The notes below the pieces were generated by a model. The model did no database searches. It saw only the letters and a program-made list of their open reading frames with translations, and had not been told where the DNA came from. A stretch of 64,000 nt of DNA, from NCBI RefSeq assembly GCF_016908855.1, contig NZ_JAFBER010000001.1, forward strand, positions 124,001-188,000. The letters are read 5' to 3'. Each line of letters begins with the position of its first letter. Positions within the stretch are counted from its first letter, which is position 1. Below, one piece after another: positions 43,507 through 51,781 of this stretch. Source of the stretch: Scopulibacillus daqui (GTDB taxonomy: Bacteria > Bacillota > Bacilli > Bacillales > Sporolactobacillaceae). Both the position numbers and the translations under genes were made by a program.

Positions 43507-46167
43507 ATGAGCTTTCAACCAGAAGTTAGAGAAGCGATTATCCTTTTTGGGAAAAAATATATATTCACGAAGCATCCAGCGGTCGTTGGGCTCGATATGC
43601 CGTATGGCCAAGAAGGCAGGCAGGGAACTGTTTATCAGCTGGAAGCGGCGAGAGGCTCAGCTAATCGTTATATTGCTTTAAAGGTTTTTCGAAATCGCTT
43701 TAAAAATAAACGGCAAACGGAAATCGCAAATATTATTAAAAAATATGCCGTGAAACCCGGCTTATCCGCTTGCCGGAGGGCCGTGATTGACGAAAGCAAT
43801 CACCGGCAGCTGATCAAAAAGCATGAAGACTTACAGTATGCTTTAACGATGCCGTGGATAGACGGGCCGACTTGGTCGGATATTCTTTTGGATGAACAAG
43901 CACTGTCTAAAGAAGATTGTCTTTATATCGCTTGCTATTTTGCCTTTGTTTTGAAACAAATGGAAGAATCCCAGCTTGCTCACTGCGACTTATCATCAAG
44001 CAATGTGATGATTCCGTTTCTTAGCCAAGAGAGAACATCCCAGTCTTTTTCAGATGTAGAATTAATCGATATCGAGGAACTTTACGCACCTGAGTTGCAA
44101 AAGCCAAGAGCGCTTCCAGGAGGTTCGCCGGGCTATGCGGCCAAGTATGTAAAGGAAGGGGTTTGGAATCGGCAGGCTGACCGATTTTCCGGAGCCGTTC
44201 TTTTAGGCGAAATGCTGACATGGCATCTTGAAGATATTCGCAAGCTGAAGGCCGAGGATATGAATGTGTTCCATCCGGATGAGCTGCAAGAAAAAACGGA
44301 AAGATACCGCGCTGTGTCAAAAGCCCTCAAACAAACACTTGGTAAAGGAGCGGAAAAGTTATTTAAGCAAGCTTGGAACAGTTCCAAACTTGAAGAATGT
44401 CCGTCTTTTTCGGAGTGGTGGGCGCAGTTTCCTAAAGAAATAAGGGAAAAGGTTGCTCAACAGGAAAACGCTTTATTAGAAAAGAAAGAGAAGCATCATG
44501 ATCAATCATCTATCAAAATAGAATCATTGCTAAAAATTGCTTCGGCTTTTGAGGGGATAGGGAACAAAGAAGCCGCTCAAAAAGAATATAAGCATATTAT
44601 TGACAGTTACCCAGAGTCGAAAAATGTTGTTGAAGAAATAGAGTTAATGCTTAAAAGTGCCGCATCAGCTCTTGAATCTGAGGAGCCCGAGCTAAAAGAC
44701 TATCTCGAAGCGGCCAGCTATTTTGAAAAAATCGGAGAGTTAAAGACAGCTGTTCTATTTTATGAAAGAGCAAAACAGCTGCCATTCTTGGACTTTGCAA
44801 CAAAAGAAGAACTGGATATTATCCAAGATAACCTTCAGGAAAAAATTCGCGAGGAAAACAAGCGGGAGTCAACCGAAGCCACTCTGGAAAAAATTTTAAA
44901 AGAGCAGAGGGAGCAAGAACAATCCCGTTCAGATTTCAAGCCCTTGCCGCGGCAACCCATCAATGAAGGACCCGGCTTTTTTGAGAAATGCAAGACATTT
45001 GCTGTTAAAAGAAGGTATATGCTGCTGGCTGCATTTATTATTATTTTAGGTTTTATAGTACTGGCATGGGGCATTCACCATTCAAAAGAGAAGAAGCGGG
45101 AGGCATTGATTGCTCAAGGGACGGCCGCTTTTAACGATCAAAAGTATGACCAGGCGGCACATTATATCAAAAAGGCCATTGACCAAAAGCCAACACAATC
45201 TCTTTATACTAAACTGGCAACCATTTATATTAGCCAAGGGAAATATGATGAGGCCATTCAATATTTAAATGATCTCTTTCTTAATGACAAGCTGTCCAAA
45301 AAGAATCAAGAAGCCTATTACTTAATCGGACGCTCTTATTTTCTGATGAAAGATTATAAAAATGCCATCAAATATTATGAAAAAGCGCGTAAAGCCAAAA
45401 AAAGCATATACCAGCAAGATGTTATTAGAGATTTGGTGATCAGCTATGCTAACAATCATGAATACAATAAAGCCAATGAACGGGTTGTTCAACTAAAAGG
45501 AGACAGCCAAACATCTAAGGCATTTGTAGAGAATCTAAAGGGCGAGCTCTATGAATTGCAAGGAAAAGACGAAGAAGCGATTAATCAATATAAGCTGGCT
45601 GTCGACCTTGAAGGCGGCAGCGAACGGTATGTTGAGAACTTAGTCGATATGTATTTAAAAGTAAACAAAACAGATGCTGTTGATGATAAGACGAAGGTGG
45701 CCACGTACCAGCAAGCGATATCATTAATGAACGATTTGCTAAAAAATGACTTTTCCAATGTTGATTATTTAAACCGTCTGGGGCAGCTCTATTACGATTT
45801 CGGTTCTTATTATGAAGATAAAAAGAATCCAAAAAGCAAAAACCTTTACGAACAGTCGCTGCAATCCTATAAGCAAATTGTTGATTTAGGGATAAAAAAT
45901 CAAAACGTTCTTCTTAATATGAGCATTTTATATGAAAAGCTTAATCAAAAAGGCAAGGCTGATAAAAATTATCAAAAAGTCATTCGCACTTATCCGGACT
46001 TCGGACATGCCTATTTCACTTACGGGCTATTTAAAATCGAACAGCACAAATATAAAGATGCTGCAAAGCTATTCGAAAAAGTCATCGACTTGAATCAAAA
46101 TTCATCAGAAGTATCCATTGCCAAGAACCGCATTAAAGAAATGAAAGATAAAAAATTACTCAAATAA
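43507..46167 (+). CDS. Membrane Ser/Thr kinase-like protein with TPR repeats (EssB/YukC-shaped)
   Basis: 886 residues. Residues 20-290 form a protein-kinase fold: Gly-rich loop GRQGTVYQ, Lys59 in IALKVF, catalytic loop HCDLSSSN (His159, Asp161, Asn166), DFG-like DIE (Asp188), and GGSPGYAAKY with QADRFSGAVLLGEM. Residues 335-480 are helical with TPR-like repeats; one membrane segment spans about 505-526 (MLLAAFIIILGFIVLAWGI); the outside part (535-886) is a series of TPR repeats. EssB/YukC has the same order (pseudokinase, one span, helical outer domain) but is half as long and lacks catalytic residues. It is therefore a good candidate for EssB's role, possibly with real kinase activity opposed by the PP2C phosphatase. 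Confidence 0.85.
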   Translation: MSFQPEVREAIILFGKKYIFTKHPAVVGLDMPYGQEGRQGTVYQLEAARGSANRYIALKVFRNRFKNKRQTEIANIIKKYAVKPGLSACRRAVIDESNHRQLIKKHEDLQYALTMPWIDGPTWSDILLDEQALSKEDCLYIACYFAFVLKQMEESQLAHCDLSSSNVMIPFLSQERTSQSFSDVELIDIEELYAPELQKPRALPGGSPGYAAKYVKEGVWNRQADRFSGAVLLGEMLTWHLEDIRKLKAEDMNVFHPDELQEKTERYRAVSKALKQTLGKGAEKLFKQAWNSSKLEECPSFSEWWAQFPKEIREKVAQQENALLEKKEKHHDQSSIKIESLLKIASAFEGIGNKEAAQKEYKHIIDSYPESKNVVEEIELMLKSAASALESEEPELKDYLEAASYFEKIGELKTAVLFYERAKQLPFLDFATKEELDIIQDNLQEKIREENKRESTEATLEKILKEQREQEQSRSDFKPLPRQPINEGPGFFEKCKTFAVKRRYMLLAAFIIILGFIVLAWGIHHSKEKKREALIAQGTAAFNDQKYDQAAHYIKKAIDQKPTQSLYTKLATIYISQGKYDEAIQYLNDLFLNDKLSKKNQEAYYLIGRSYFLMKDYKNAIKYYEKARKAKKSIYQQDVIRDLVISYANNHEYNKANERVVQLKGDSQTSKAFVENLKGELYELQGKDEEAINQYKLAVDLEGGSERYVENLVDMYLKVNKTDAVDDKTKVATYQQAISLMNDLLKNDFSNVDYLNRLGQLYYDFGSYYEDKKNPKSKNLYEQSLQSYKQIVDLGIKNQNVLLNMSILYEKLNQKGKADKNYQKVIRTYPDFGHAYFTYGLFKIEQHKYKDAAKLFEKVIDLNQNSSEVSIAKNRIKEMKDKKLLK

Positions 46168-46181
46168 AGGAGGCATCTTTT

Positions 46182-49100
46182 ATGGCAGACGAAAACAGAG
46201 AGAATAAAGGCCAATCAAAAATGCGCAAAGTGATATTATCAACATCTGTGGGTGCCCTTGTTGTATTAGGCTGGGGGGCCGCAGCTTATGAATGGCTGGC
46301 CAATGATTCTGATTCCGTAAACAGTAAAGTCAGCGGTGAGCAACTGCACCAAAAAAGCACTTGGGGCAATCACTTTAAAAGCGGCAGTCAGCTCAAAAAT
46401 AAGCACCATGGCATTCAGCTAAACACAGATAAAAATCCCGTTAAAAATGATCAATTGAACCCAAATGACACAAATCAGCTGGCAAAAAACGCTGGATTAG
46501 ACACTTCGCACAGCCTGGCGCTGAACACCAATGATTCTGATGATCAAGCCTATCTAGTTGACACATCAGGCAAGTCTGACAACCCGGTCGTTGCCTTATC
46601 TGTAGACTCAGATAAAGTTAAATTGCCAACGCCAAAACCAAAAACGACATTGCCAATTGTTAATGTTTCAAATAATGACAATGGCGGGTCTGGAAATGTG
46701 TCGCCATTTCAGCCTATCCATGGCGGCAGTGATATTGATGAGTCTGAAGACAATAATGATTCAGCTGTTATTCCGGTGCCAGGAGATCAGCAATCCGGGG
46801 GCGAGGTCGTAATATCAGGAAATTCTAACGATAATCCAGGGGGTAATGACGAAGATCAAGCCGATCCTAATGACCCTCAGAATGGCAATCAGAATGGTGA
46901 AAATGAAACAACTGACGAAAATGGAAACAATCCGCCGCCATCTATACCGCCTGGTTCAGAAGGCAACGGCAGCCATAACGGCGGTTCTTCAGAAGGAACC
47001 GGAAATCAAGGCAATCAGAATAATCAAGGCGATCACGGAGATCAAGGCAATCAAGGTAATCAAGGTAATCAAGGCAATCAAGGCAATCAAGGTGATCACG
47101 GAGATCAAGGCCATCATGGAGGCCATGACGGTCAGGGCGGCACCTCATCAGGCGGCAGCGGATCAGGCAATGGGGGAGATCAGGGCAATCATGGCAGCGA
47201 TCAGGGGCATCACGACATAGCTTTAGTTGTTCCGGAATCTCTCTACGAGAAAATTCAATACTTTTATCATGCCGGAAACTATTATAACGTCTTATTTTAT
47301 GGTCAAGACTTCACATCATCGAATGAATGGATGCAAAAACAAGTCACCGACATGCTTGTGGATTCGATTACTCAACGGTTGGCTCATTCGGACGATGATG
47401 CAACGAAGCAATTAATCAGTTCGTTGAATATCGATAATCAAGATGTGAAAAATGCTCAAGAAAATATACGCAAAGAATTGTTTAAGCGATTTGTAGAAGA
47501 TGAAATGGATGTCTACGTTCACCAGCATGCTGATGATCCAAACGGCGATAACGCAAAAGACATCGTTTATTATGCAGGAAAATATAACGATTTGTTTAAT
47601 AAGCCAATTCACTCTGGCGCTGCCAACGATGCTGCTCAACATTTAGTAGATGCCGCCAATCAGCAAGCTGATGAAAAGGATACAAACAAAATTATTGAAT
47701 CACTCAATAAATATGAGATTGCACATCAATTTGCACCTAATGAACCTCAATATGATGAAGAGTTAGAAAACAGCAAAACCATGGACTTGCTGGATGATTT
47801 AGGAAAACGCCATAAAAAACATTATAAAGATCTTAAAGGAAATAAAGCGGAAGCGCTGGATAAAATTCAGCAAGATGGCGACCATGTCCGTGTGATTGAA
47901 CAAGGGGGCCCGCTAGCAAAAGATGACGGCATTGCCAAAATCATAGAAAAATCCAGCCAAAAGCTTTTGGAAGAAACCAATCAATTAATGAATGACAATG
48001 ATGCTTACACTAATAAAGACAAGCAATCCCAAATCATTAACCAATATAGAGTGCTTGCTGAGGATTCCGGCGTCCCTAAAGACATTGCCAAAGAAGCGGC
48101 CGAACAGCTATATCTTTACAGGCTGGCGGCTCAAGCAGAAAAAGACGCTGACAAAGATTTAACTAAAGCGGTCATTCTAGCTTCCGCTTCGGTCGATAAG
48201 GGGAATCATACGCCAGGTGCAAAAGCCATACTGGATGCCTTATCGAGCCGCCTTTTAGAAAAAGCGCCAAGCTTAAGCCCAGATAAGCAAGAGCAAGCTT
48301 ATGAAATTTTAAGTACCCGTCCAGTGATCGATAAGAATATTGCCAAAGAAGCGGCAAAAAGAAAATTAGCTGTTTCTTATTCAAAATATGCCAAACAGTT
48401 GATTGATAACGGAAAATTCGCAGATGCCGTCCTTTATGCCAGCGAATCTAACCGCATGTATCCAGAAATGAAAGGCGATAATAAGGATACGATGTCACAA
48501 GCCGCCGTCGCTTTATTAAAAGAAGCCAGTGCATCCAGTGATTTAAGCGAAAAACAAAAAGGCTACCGGACGATTACAAGCGCTGTCGGCATGCCGGAAG
48601 ACAAAGTCAAACAAGCGTTAGCGGGTCAGGAAGCCATTGACAGTTACAATAAAGGCATTGACAAAAATGTTTCAAATGAAGTTGCTGTATACTATCTCGG
48701 ACAAGCCTATGAAAATGATATCACTCATTCACTTGCAAAAGATCCATTGGTTAATAGATCGCAAGCTTTAATCAATGAAGCAAATAAAATCAAAGACAGC
48801 AATCCTAAATTGGCCGCACGCTACTATGAAACACTAATTAAGAAAACACCGGATATCGGCCCATTAGCCAATCTAAAAGCGGAAGCAAGCCAAGCCTTAA
48901 AAGACATGAACAAAAAAGCTGCTCATGCTGTTAACGATAACAACAGCAGCCAAGAAACCAGAAAAACACAAAGCAAGGAGCAAGATTCTCAAAATGACAA
49001 TCACAAGAATACGCAAATGCCAGAATCTAAAAATAGCCGGGACGAGAATAATCAAGGAACGCGAAATCAGGATAATCAAGACAATCAAAGCCAACAAAAG

Positions 49101-49232
49101 AATTCACAAGATCAAGTAAACCAAAACAGCACCGAAACTGAACAACAAGACAGCACCAAAACACAAGATAATCAGGCTCAGGAAACACAAAAAAGTCAAG
49201 ACATCACAAACACTAATCAAAGTCAAAAATAA
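46182..49232 (+). CDS. Large single-span surface protein with Gly-Asn-Gln repeats and helical domain
   Basis: 1016 residues: short charged N-terminus, one membrane segment (about 17-37, VILSTSVGALVVLGWGAAAY), an Asn/Asp/Ser-rich stretch to residue ~270, collagen-like NQG/DHG/DQG triplets (~273-320), a large helical, TPR-like region (~350-915) and a Gln/Asn-rich tail with no sorting signal. AAAGGAGG precedes ATG 46182 and the kinase stop is 15 bases upstream, so both are co-expressed. I do not recognise the family. Its outside helical part may bind the TPR part of the kinase, or it may take the place of EsaA/YueB as the long cell-wall-spanning component. Confidence 0.7.
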   Translation: MADENRENKGQSKMRKVILSTSVGALVVLGWGAAAYEWLANDSDSVNSKVSGEQLHQKSTWGNHFKSGSQLKNKHHGIQLNTDKNPVKNDQLNPNDTNQLAKNAGLDTSHSLALNTNDSDDQAYLVDTSGKSDNPVVALSVDSDKVKLPTPKPKTTLPIVNVSNNDNGGSGNVSPFQPIHGGSDIDESEDNNDSAVIPVPGDQQSGGEVVISGNSNDNPGGNDEDQADPNDPQNGNQNGENETTDENGNNPPPSIPPGSEGNGSHNGGSSEGTGNQGNQNNQGDHGDQGNQGNQGNQGNQGNQGDHGDQGHHGGHDGQGGTSSGGSGSGNGGDQGNHGSDQGHHDIALVVPESLYEKIQYFYHAGNYYNVLFYGQDFTSSNEWMQKQVTDMLVDSITQRLAHSDDDATKQLISSLNIDNQDVKNAQENIRKELFKRFVEDEMDVYVHQHADDPNGDNAKDIVYYAGKYNDLFNKPIHSGAANDAAQHLVDAANQQADEKDTNKIIESLNKYEIAHQFAPNEPQYDEELENSKTMDLLDDLGKRHKKHYKDLKGNKAEALDKIQQDGDHVRVIEQGGPLAKDDGIAKIIEKSSQKLLEETNQLMNDNDAYTNKDKQSQIINQYRVLAEDSGVPKDIAKEAAEQLYLYRLAAQAEKDADKDLTKAVILASASVDKGNHTPGAKAILDALSSRLLEKAPSLSPDKQEQAYEILSTRPVIDKNIAKEAAKRKLAVSYSKYAKQLIDNGKFADAVLYASESNRMYPEMKGDNKDTMSQAAVALLKEASASSDLSEKQKGYRTITSAVGMPEDKVKQALAGQEAIDSYNKGIDKNVSNEVAVYYLGQAYENDITHSLAKDPLVNRSQALINEANKIKDSNPKLAARYYETLIKKTPDIGPLANLKAEASQALKDMNKKAAHAVNDNNSSQETRKTQSKEQDSQNDNHKNTQMPESKNSRDENNQGTRNQDNQDNQSQQKNSQDQVNQNSTETEQQDSTKTQDNQAQETQKSQDITNTNQSQK
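47001..47139. repeat. Tandem 9-bp repeats coding for NQG/DHG/DQG triplets
   Basis: About 13-15 units of the type AATCAAGGC/T with GATCACGGA and GATCAAGGC variants, in frame within the 1016-residue protein. Such repeats can change copy number by slippage, so length variation between strains is expected. Confidence 0.8.
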
Positions 49233-49237
49233 AATTT

Positions 49238-49268
49238 AACAGGCTGCCATCTGTGCAGCCTGTTCCTA
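49238..49268 (+). terminator. Terminator-like hairpin after the 1016-residue gene
   Basis: AACAGGCTGC (49238-49247) and GCAGCCTGTT (49255-49264) form a perfect 10-bp stem with a 7-base loop. The following sequence (CCTAT) is poor in T, so it may be only partial. Confidence 0.55.
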
Positions 49269-49310
49269 TAAATAGGTTCATTTCATAAAAACATAGAAAG
49301 GGTCATTTCA

Positions 49311-49727
49311 ATGAAGACCAGAACACCTGAATTCATATTGAGTTTAATAGGCTTTATCTATATTTACACAACATTTATATTTGCGTTTTTTACTAACATT
49401 GGCATTGGTGATGTGATTGGCTTCAGCATTGGTTATGATGTCGGCAGCAACATTGGCGTCGTGGTAGCCGTTGTCTTCTCGCTTATGTTTCTAGGCTTTG
49501 CCATTGCCGCACATATTCTATGCGGGACAAAAGAAAAAATTAGAAAGAATAATAAATTAGCCGGTTCTTGGCTCCTGGCAATTGGCATTCTCTCTCTTAT
49601 TATTAATATCTTTTTCTTCCTGATATCCGGCATATTATTGATAATCGCCGGCGGGATGGCATTGAGTGATGATAAGGGGGAAACCGGTGATATGGGAAAA
49701 CAAGATGTTGGTGAGAAAGACATTTAA
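49311..49727 (+). CDS. Four-span membrane protein, DUF4064-like
   Basis: A 138-residue protein with about three to four membrane segments and an acidic tail (DDKGETGDMGKQDVGEKD). The pattern (TPEFILSLIGFIYIY at the start, KLAGSWLLAIGILSLI, ILLIIAGGMAL) resembles DUF4064 proteins of Bacilli, which have no known function. AGAAAGGGT precedes ATG 49311. It lies between the secretion core and effector module 2; whether it takes part in secretion is not shown. Confidence 0.65.
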   Translation: MKTRTPEFILSLIGFIYIYTTFIFAFFTNIGIGDVIGFSIGYDVGSNIGVVVAVVFSLMFLGFAIAAHILCGTKEKIRKNNKLAGSWLLAIGILSLIINIFFFLISGILLIIAGGMALSDDKGETGDMGKQDVGEKDI

Positions 49728-49771
49728 TAGTTAAAACAGTGCAAGATTACAATAAAACCGGGGGCATATTT

Positions 49772-50584
49772 ATGAATGAATATATCATATTAACCAATAA
49801 AGAGATTTACGTATTACAAAGCATGATTGAAGCTCCAGTAATTATCGGAATGGAAAATCCCTTCCTTGGGTTATTGGGAAAAGAAATTGAAGAAGAATGG
49901 AAAAATACCGTTTCTGGATTAATTGAAAAAGGCTTTATTGGTATAGATAACGAGAGTGCATGGATTGATGAAGATCTCATTATTTATATGTCAATTATGG
50001 CAAATACAAACGTTGTTCTGCAAATTGATTCACCAGATGAACAATTGCCGTTATCCATCTTTTATTTTACTGAGGAGTACACGGTTGAATGTGAACAAAT
50101 AAATCATAACTTGTATAAATTATCGAGGCGGGGATCGCCAAGTGAAACTTTCCAACATGTTATTTTGCCTAAACTAGGTATCGATCAATTATCAATTAGT
50201 AAAAAAGGACGGCTACTACTGCCAGGTCATTTCGTTAACGATTTTTGCAAGATTAATAGAATACCAGAATCGCTTGTTAATCAAATAAATCAATTAAATA
50301 AAACTGAACAGGGCAGAAAGCTATGGAAAGACCTCAAAAAGTCGCTTGACAAGGCTGACCGGTTCCGGGGGATGATGTTCTTCTTCTACCATCATGATCA
50401 GTGGTCTGTTGAAGGGCTTATTACCCTTTTCTCACCGGTAAATAATTGGGGTTTTAAAATGGTTAATATTAACAATAAAGAATATTTGGAAGCAGAACAG
50501 GTTGATTTGATAGGTATGACGAAAGAATACATATCTGTTATTGACAGAGCGGTTTCAGGAGGAAAAAGCCTTCTGTGGAACTAA
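49772..50584 (+). CDS. EspG-like adaptor candidate for effector module 2
   Basis: About 270 residues from ATG 49772, chosen over the upstream GTG because CCGGGGGC precedes it. No membrane segment or signal peptide. The start LTNKEIYVLQSMIEAP, the alternating helix/strand pattern and size are like EspG-type cytosolic chaperones of ESX systems or the DUF5081-type proteins in Firmicutes type VII loci. It stands directly before an effector gene (83 bases), where such adaptors belong. The similarity is weak, so the call rests largely on context and length. Confidence 0.45.
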   Translation: MNEYIILTNKEIYVLQSMIEAPVIIGMENPFLGLLGKEIEEEWKNTVSGLIEKGFIGIDNESAWIDEDLIIYMSIMANTNVVLQIDSPDEQLPLSIFYFTEEYTVECEQINHNLYKLSRRGSPSETFQHVILPKLGIDQLSISKKGRLLLPGHFVNDFCKINRIPESLVNQINQLNKTEQGRKLWKDLKKSLDKADRFRGMMFFFYHHDQWSVEGLITLFSPVNNWGFKMVNINNKEYLEAEQVDLIGMTKEYISVIDRAVSGGKSLLWN

Positions 50585-50667
50585 ATAAGCACTATACTCT
50601 TTTAAATTCCACCTTTACATAATATCAATAAGAAATAAATGGTTAAATTAAAGGAGTTGTTAATAAA

Positions 50668-51777
50668 ATGGGCAGAATTATGGTCGATCCGGAGGCATTA
50701 CAACTATTTAATCATCAATTACTTTCGTTTGCAGATAACCATTCATCCACTCAACAATATTATCGAAATGCCCTTCAATCATTAACAATCGAGCCAAAAA
50801 TCAGCTCGCAAATACATGCAATGATTTCTCAATTAAACAGCCAAGGCAGCCAAGTTGAGAATAATACGAATAACCTGTCTCAATACCTTAATAGAAAATT
50901 AAATATATTTTTAGATGCTGATAATATGCCGATTAATCTTAAGGCTTTGGGGTCAAGTGAATTAGGACGGAGTTACGTTTACGGTTCTTTAGCAAGTCAG
51001 CCAAGAGTAAAACAACAAAATGTAAAAATGTGTTATCCGATTGATTCATCAGGAGCATTAACGGGTACAGGAGCGAGTCTTAAAAATAAGATAAATGAAT
51101 TTGAAGATAATGCCATTCCAACTGCCAATTCAATAATTGGCAATAGCAGGAGCGCCTATACTTTAAGTAAAGCGTATCTAAGATATCGAAAGGGATTTGG
51201 AGTAGCTAAAGGCTTTTATGTAACTGCAAAAGGTGAAAGGCGTTTAAGAGTGGCAGTAAGCAATCCTCATGTTGAAGGCTTTAATAAAAAAACATACAGT
51301 CAAACGAATGCAACAAATTATAAAAAACTTTATAAGTGGGTGGACCCAAAAACTGCAGTTAAGGAGAATTTAAAAATAACAAGGAACGGCTGGAAATTTA
51401 AAAGCGCAGGCGCTTTTACATACCTTGGTATTGGATTAAACGTGGCACAGGATATAACCTATGGTGTAAGGCATAATCAAAAAGCAAGTACTATTGCTGG
51501 TAATTCTATTGGCGATGCAGCCTTGGGTTTAGCAAACTCGGCTATATCAACAGGTGGCGGTGTTTGGGCAGGAGCAGCTATAGGAACATTTATTGGTGGA
51601 CCTGCAGGGACATTGGCCGGAGCGTTAGTTGGATACGGGATTTCTAAGGGACTTTCTTATATTGAAAATATGAAAATATATGATATTGATCATGATGGTA
51701 AAAAAGATAGCCTATCTGATATTGTAAAAAAAGAGACTTCAAAAGGTCTTCATAAAATTGGTTCTTTGCTGAGGTGA
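50668..51777 (+). CDS. Candidate type VII secreted effector, module 2 (glycine-zipper C-terminus)
   Basis: A 369-residue protein. Residues 1-90 form a WXG-like helical domain (MVDPEALQLFNHQLLSFAD, ..ISQLNSQGSQVENNTNNLSQYL). Residues 280-335 are a hydrophobic Gly/Ala-rich stretch with glycine-zipper spacing (GGGVWAGAAIGTFIGGPAG, then TLAGALVGYGIS), typical of membrane-inserting toxins. It is followed by DIDHDGKKDSLSD (339-351), a DxDxDG calcium-loop-like motif. AAGGAG precedes ATG 50668. The first of three membrane immunity candidates starts 5 bases after its stop. The arrangement recalls the Staphylococcus TspA toxin with its TsaI (DUF443) immunity proteins, but I see no direct sequence match. 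Confidence 0.7.
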   Translation: MGRIMVDPEALQLFNHQLLSFADNHSSTQQYYRNALQSLTIEPKISSQIHAMISQLNSQGSQVENNTNNLSQYLNRKLNIFLDADNMPINLKALGSSELGRSYVYGSLASQPRVKQQNVKMCYPIDSSGALTGTGASLKNKINEFEDNAIPTANSIIGNSRSAYTLSKAYLRYRKGFGVAKGFYVTAKGERRLRVAVSNPHVEGFNKKTYSQTNATNYKKLYKWVDPKTAVKENLKITRNGWKFKSAGAFTYLGIGLNVAQDITYGVRHNQKASTIAGNSIGDAALGLANSAISTGGGVWAGAAIGTFIGGPAGTLAGALVGYGISKGLSYIENMKIYDIDHDGKKDSLSDIVKKETSKGLHKIGSLLR

Positions 51778-51781
51778 TAAA

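Noticed and set aside
47001-47139. The short repeats looked at first like a CRISPR or other DNA repeat array
   Set aside because: The units are 9 bp, in frame and encode NQG/DHG/DQG triplets of a protein; there are no spacers.
46846-47220. A 124-residue overlapping plus-strand ORF rich in Ile/Lys/Ala
   Set aside because: It is the shifted-frame shadow of the 9-bp repeats in the 1016-residue gene.
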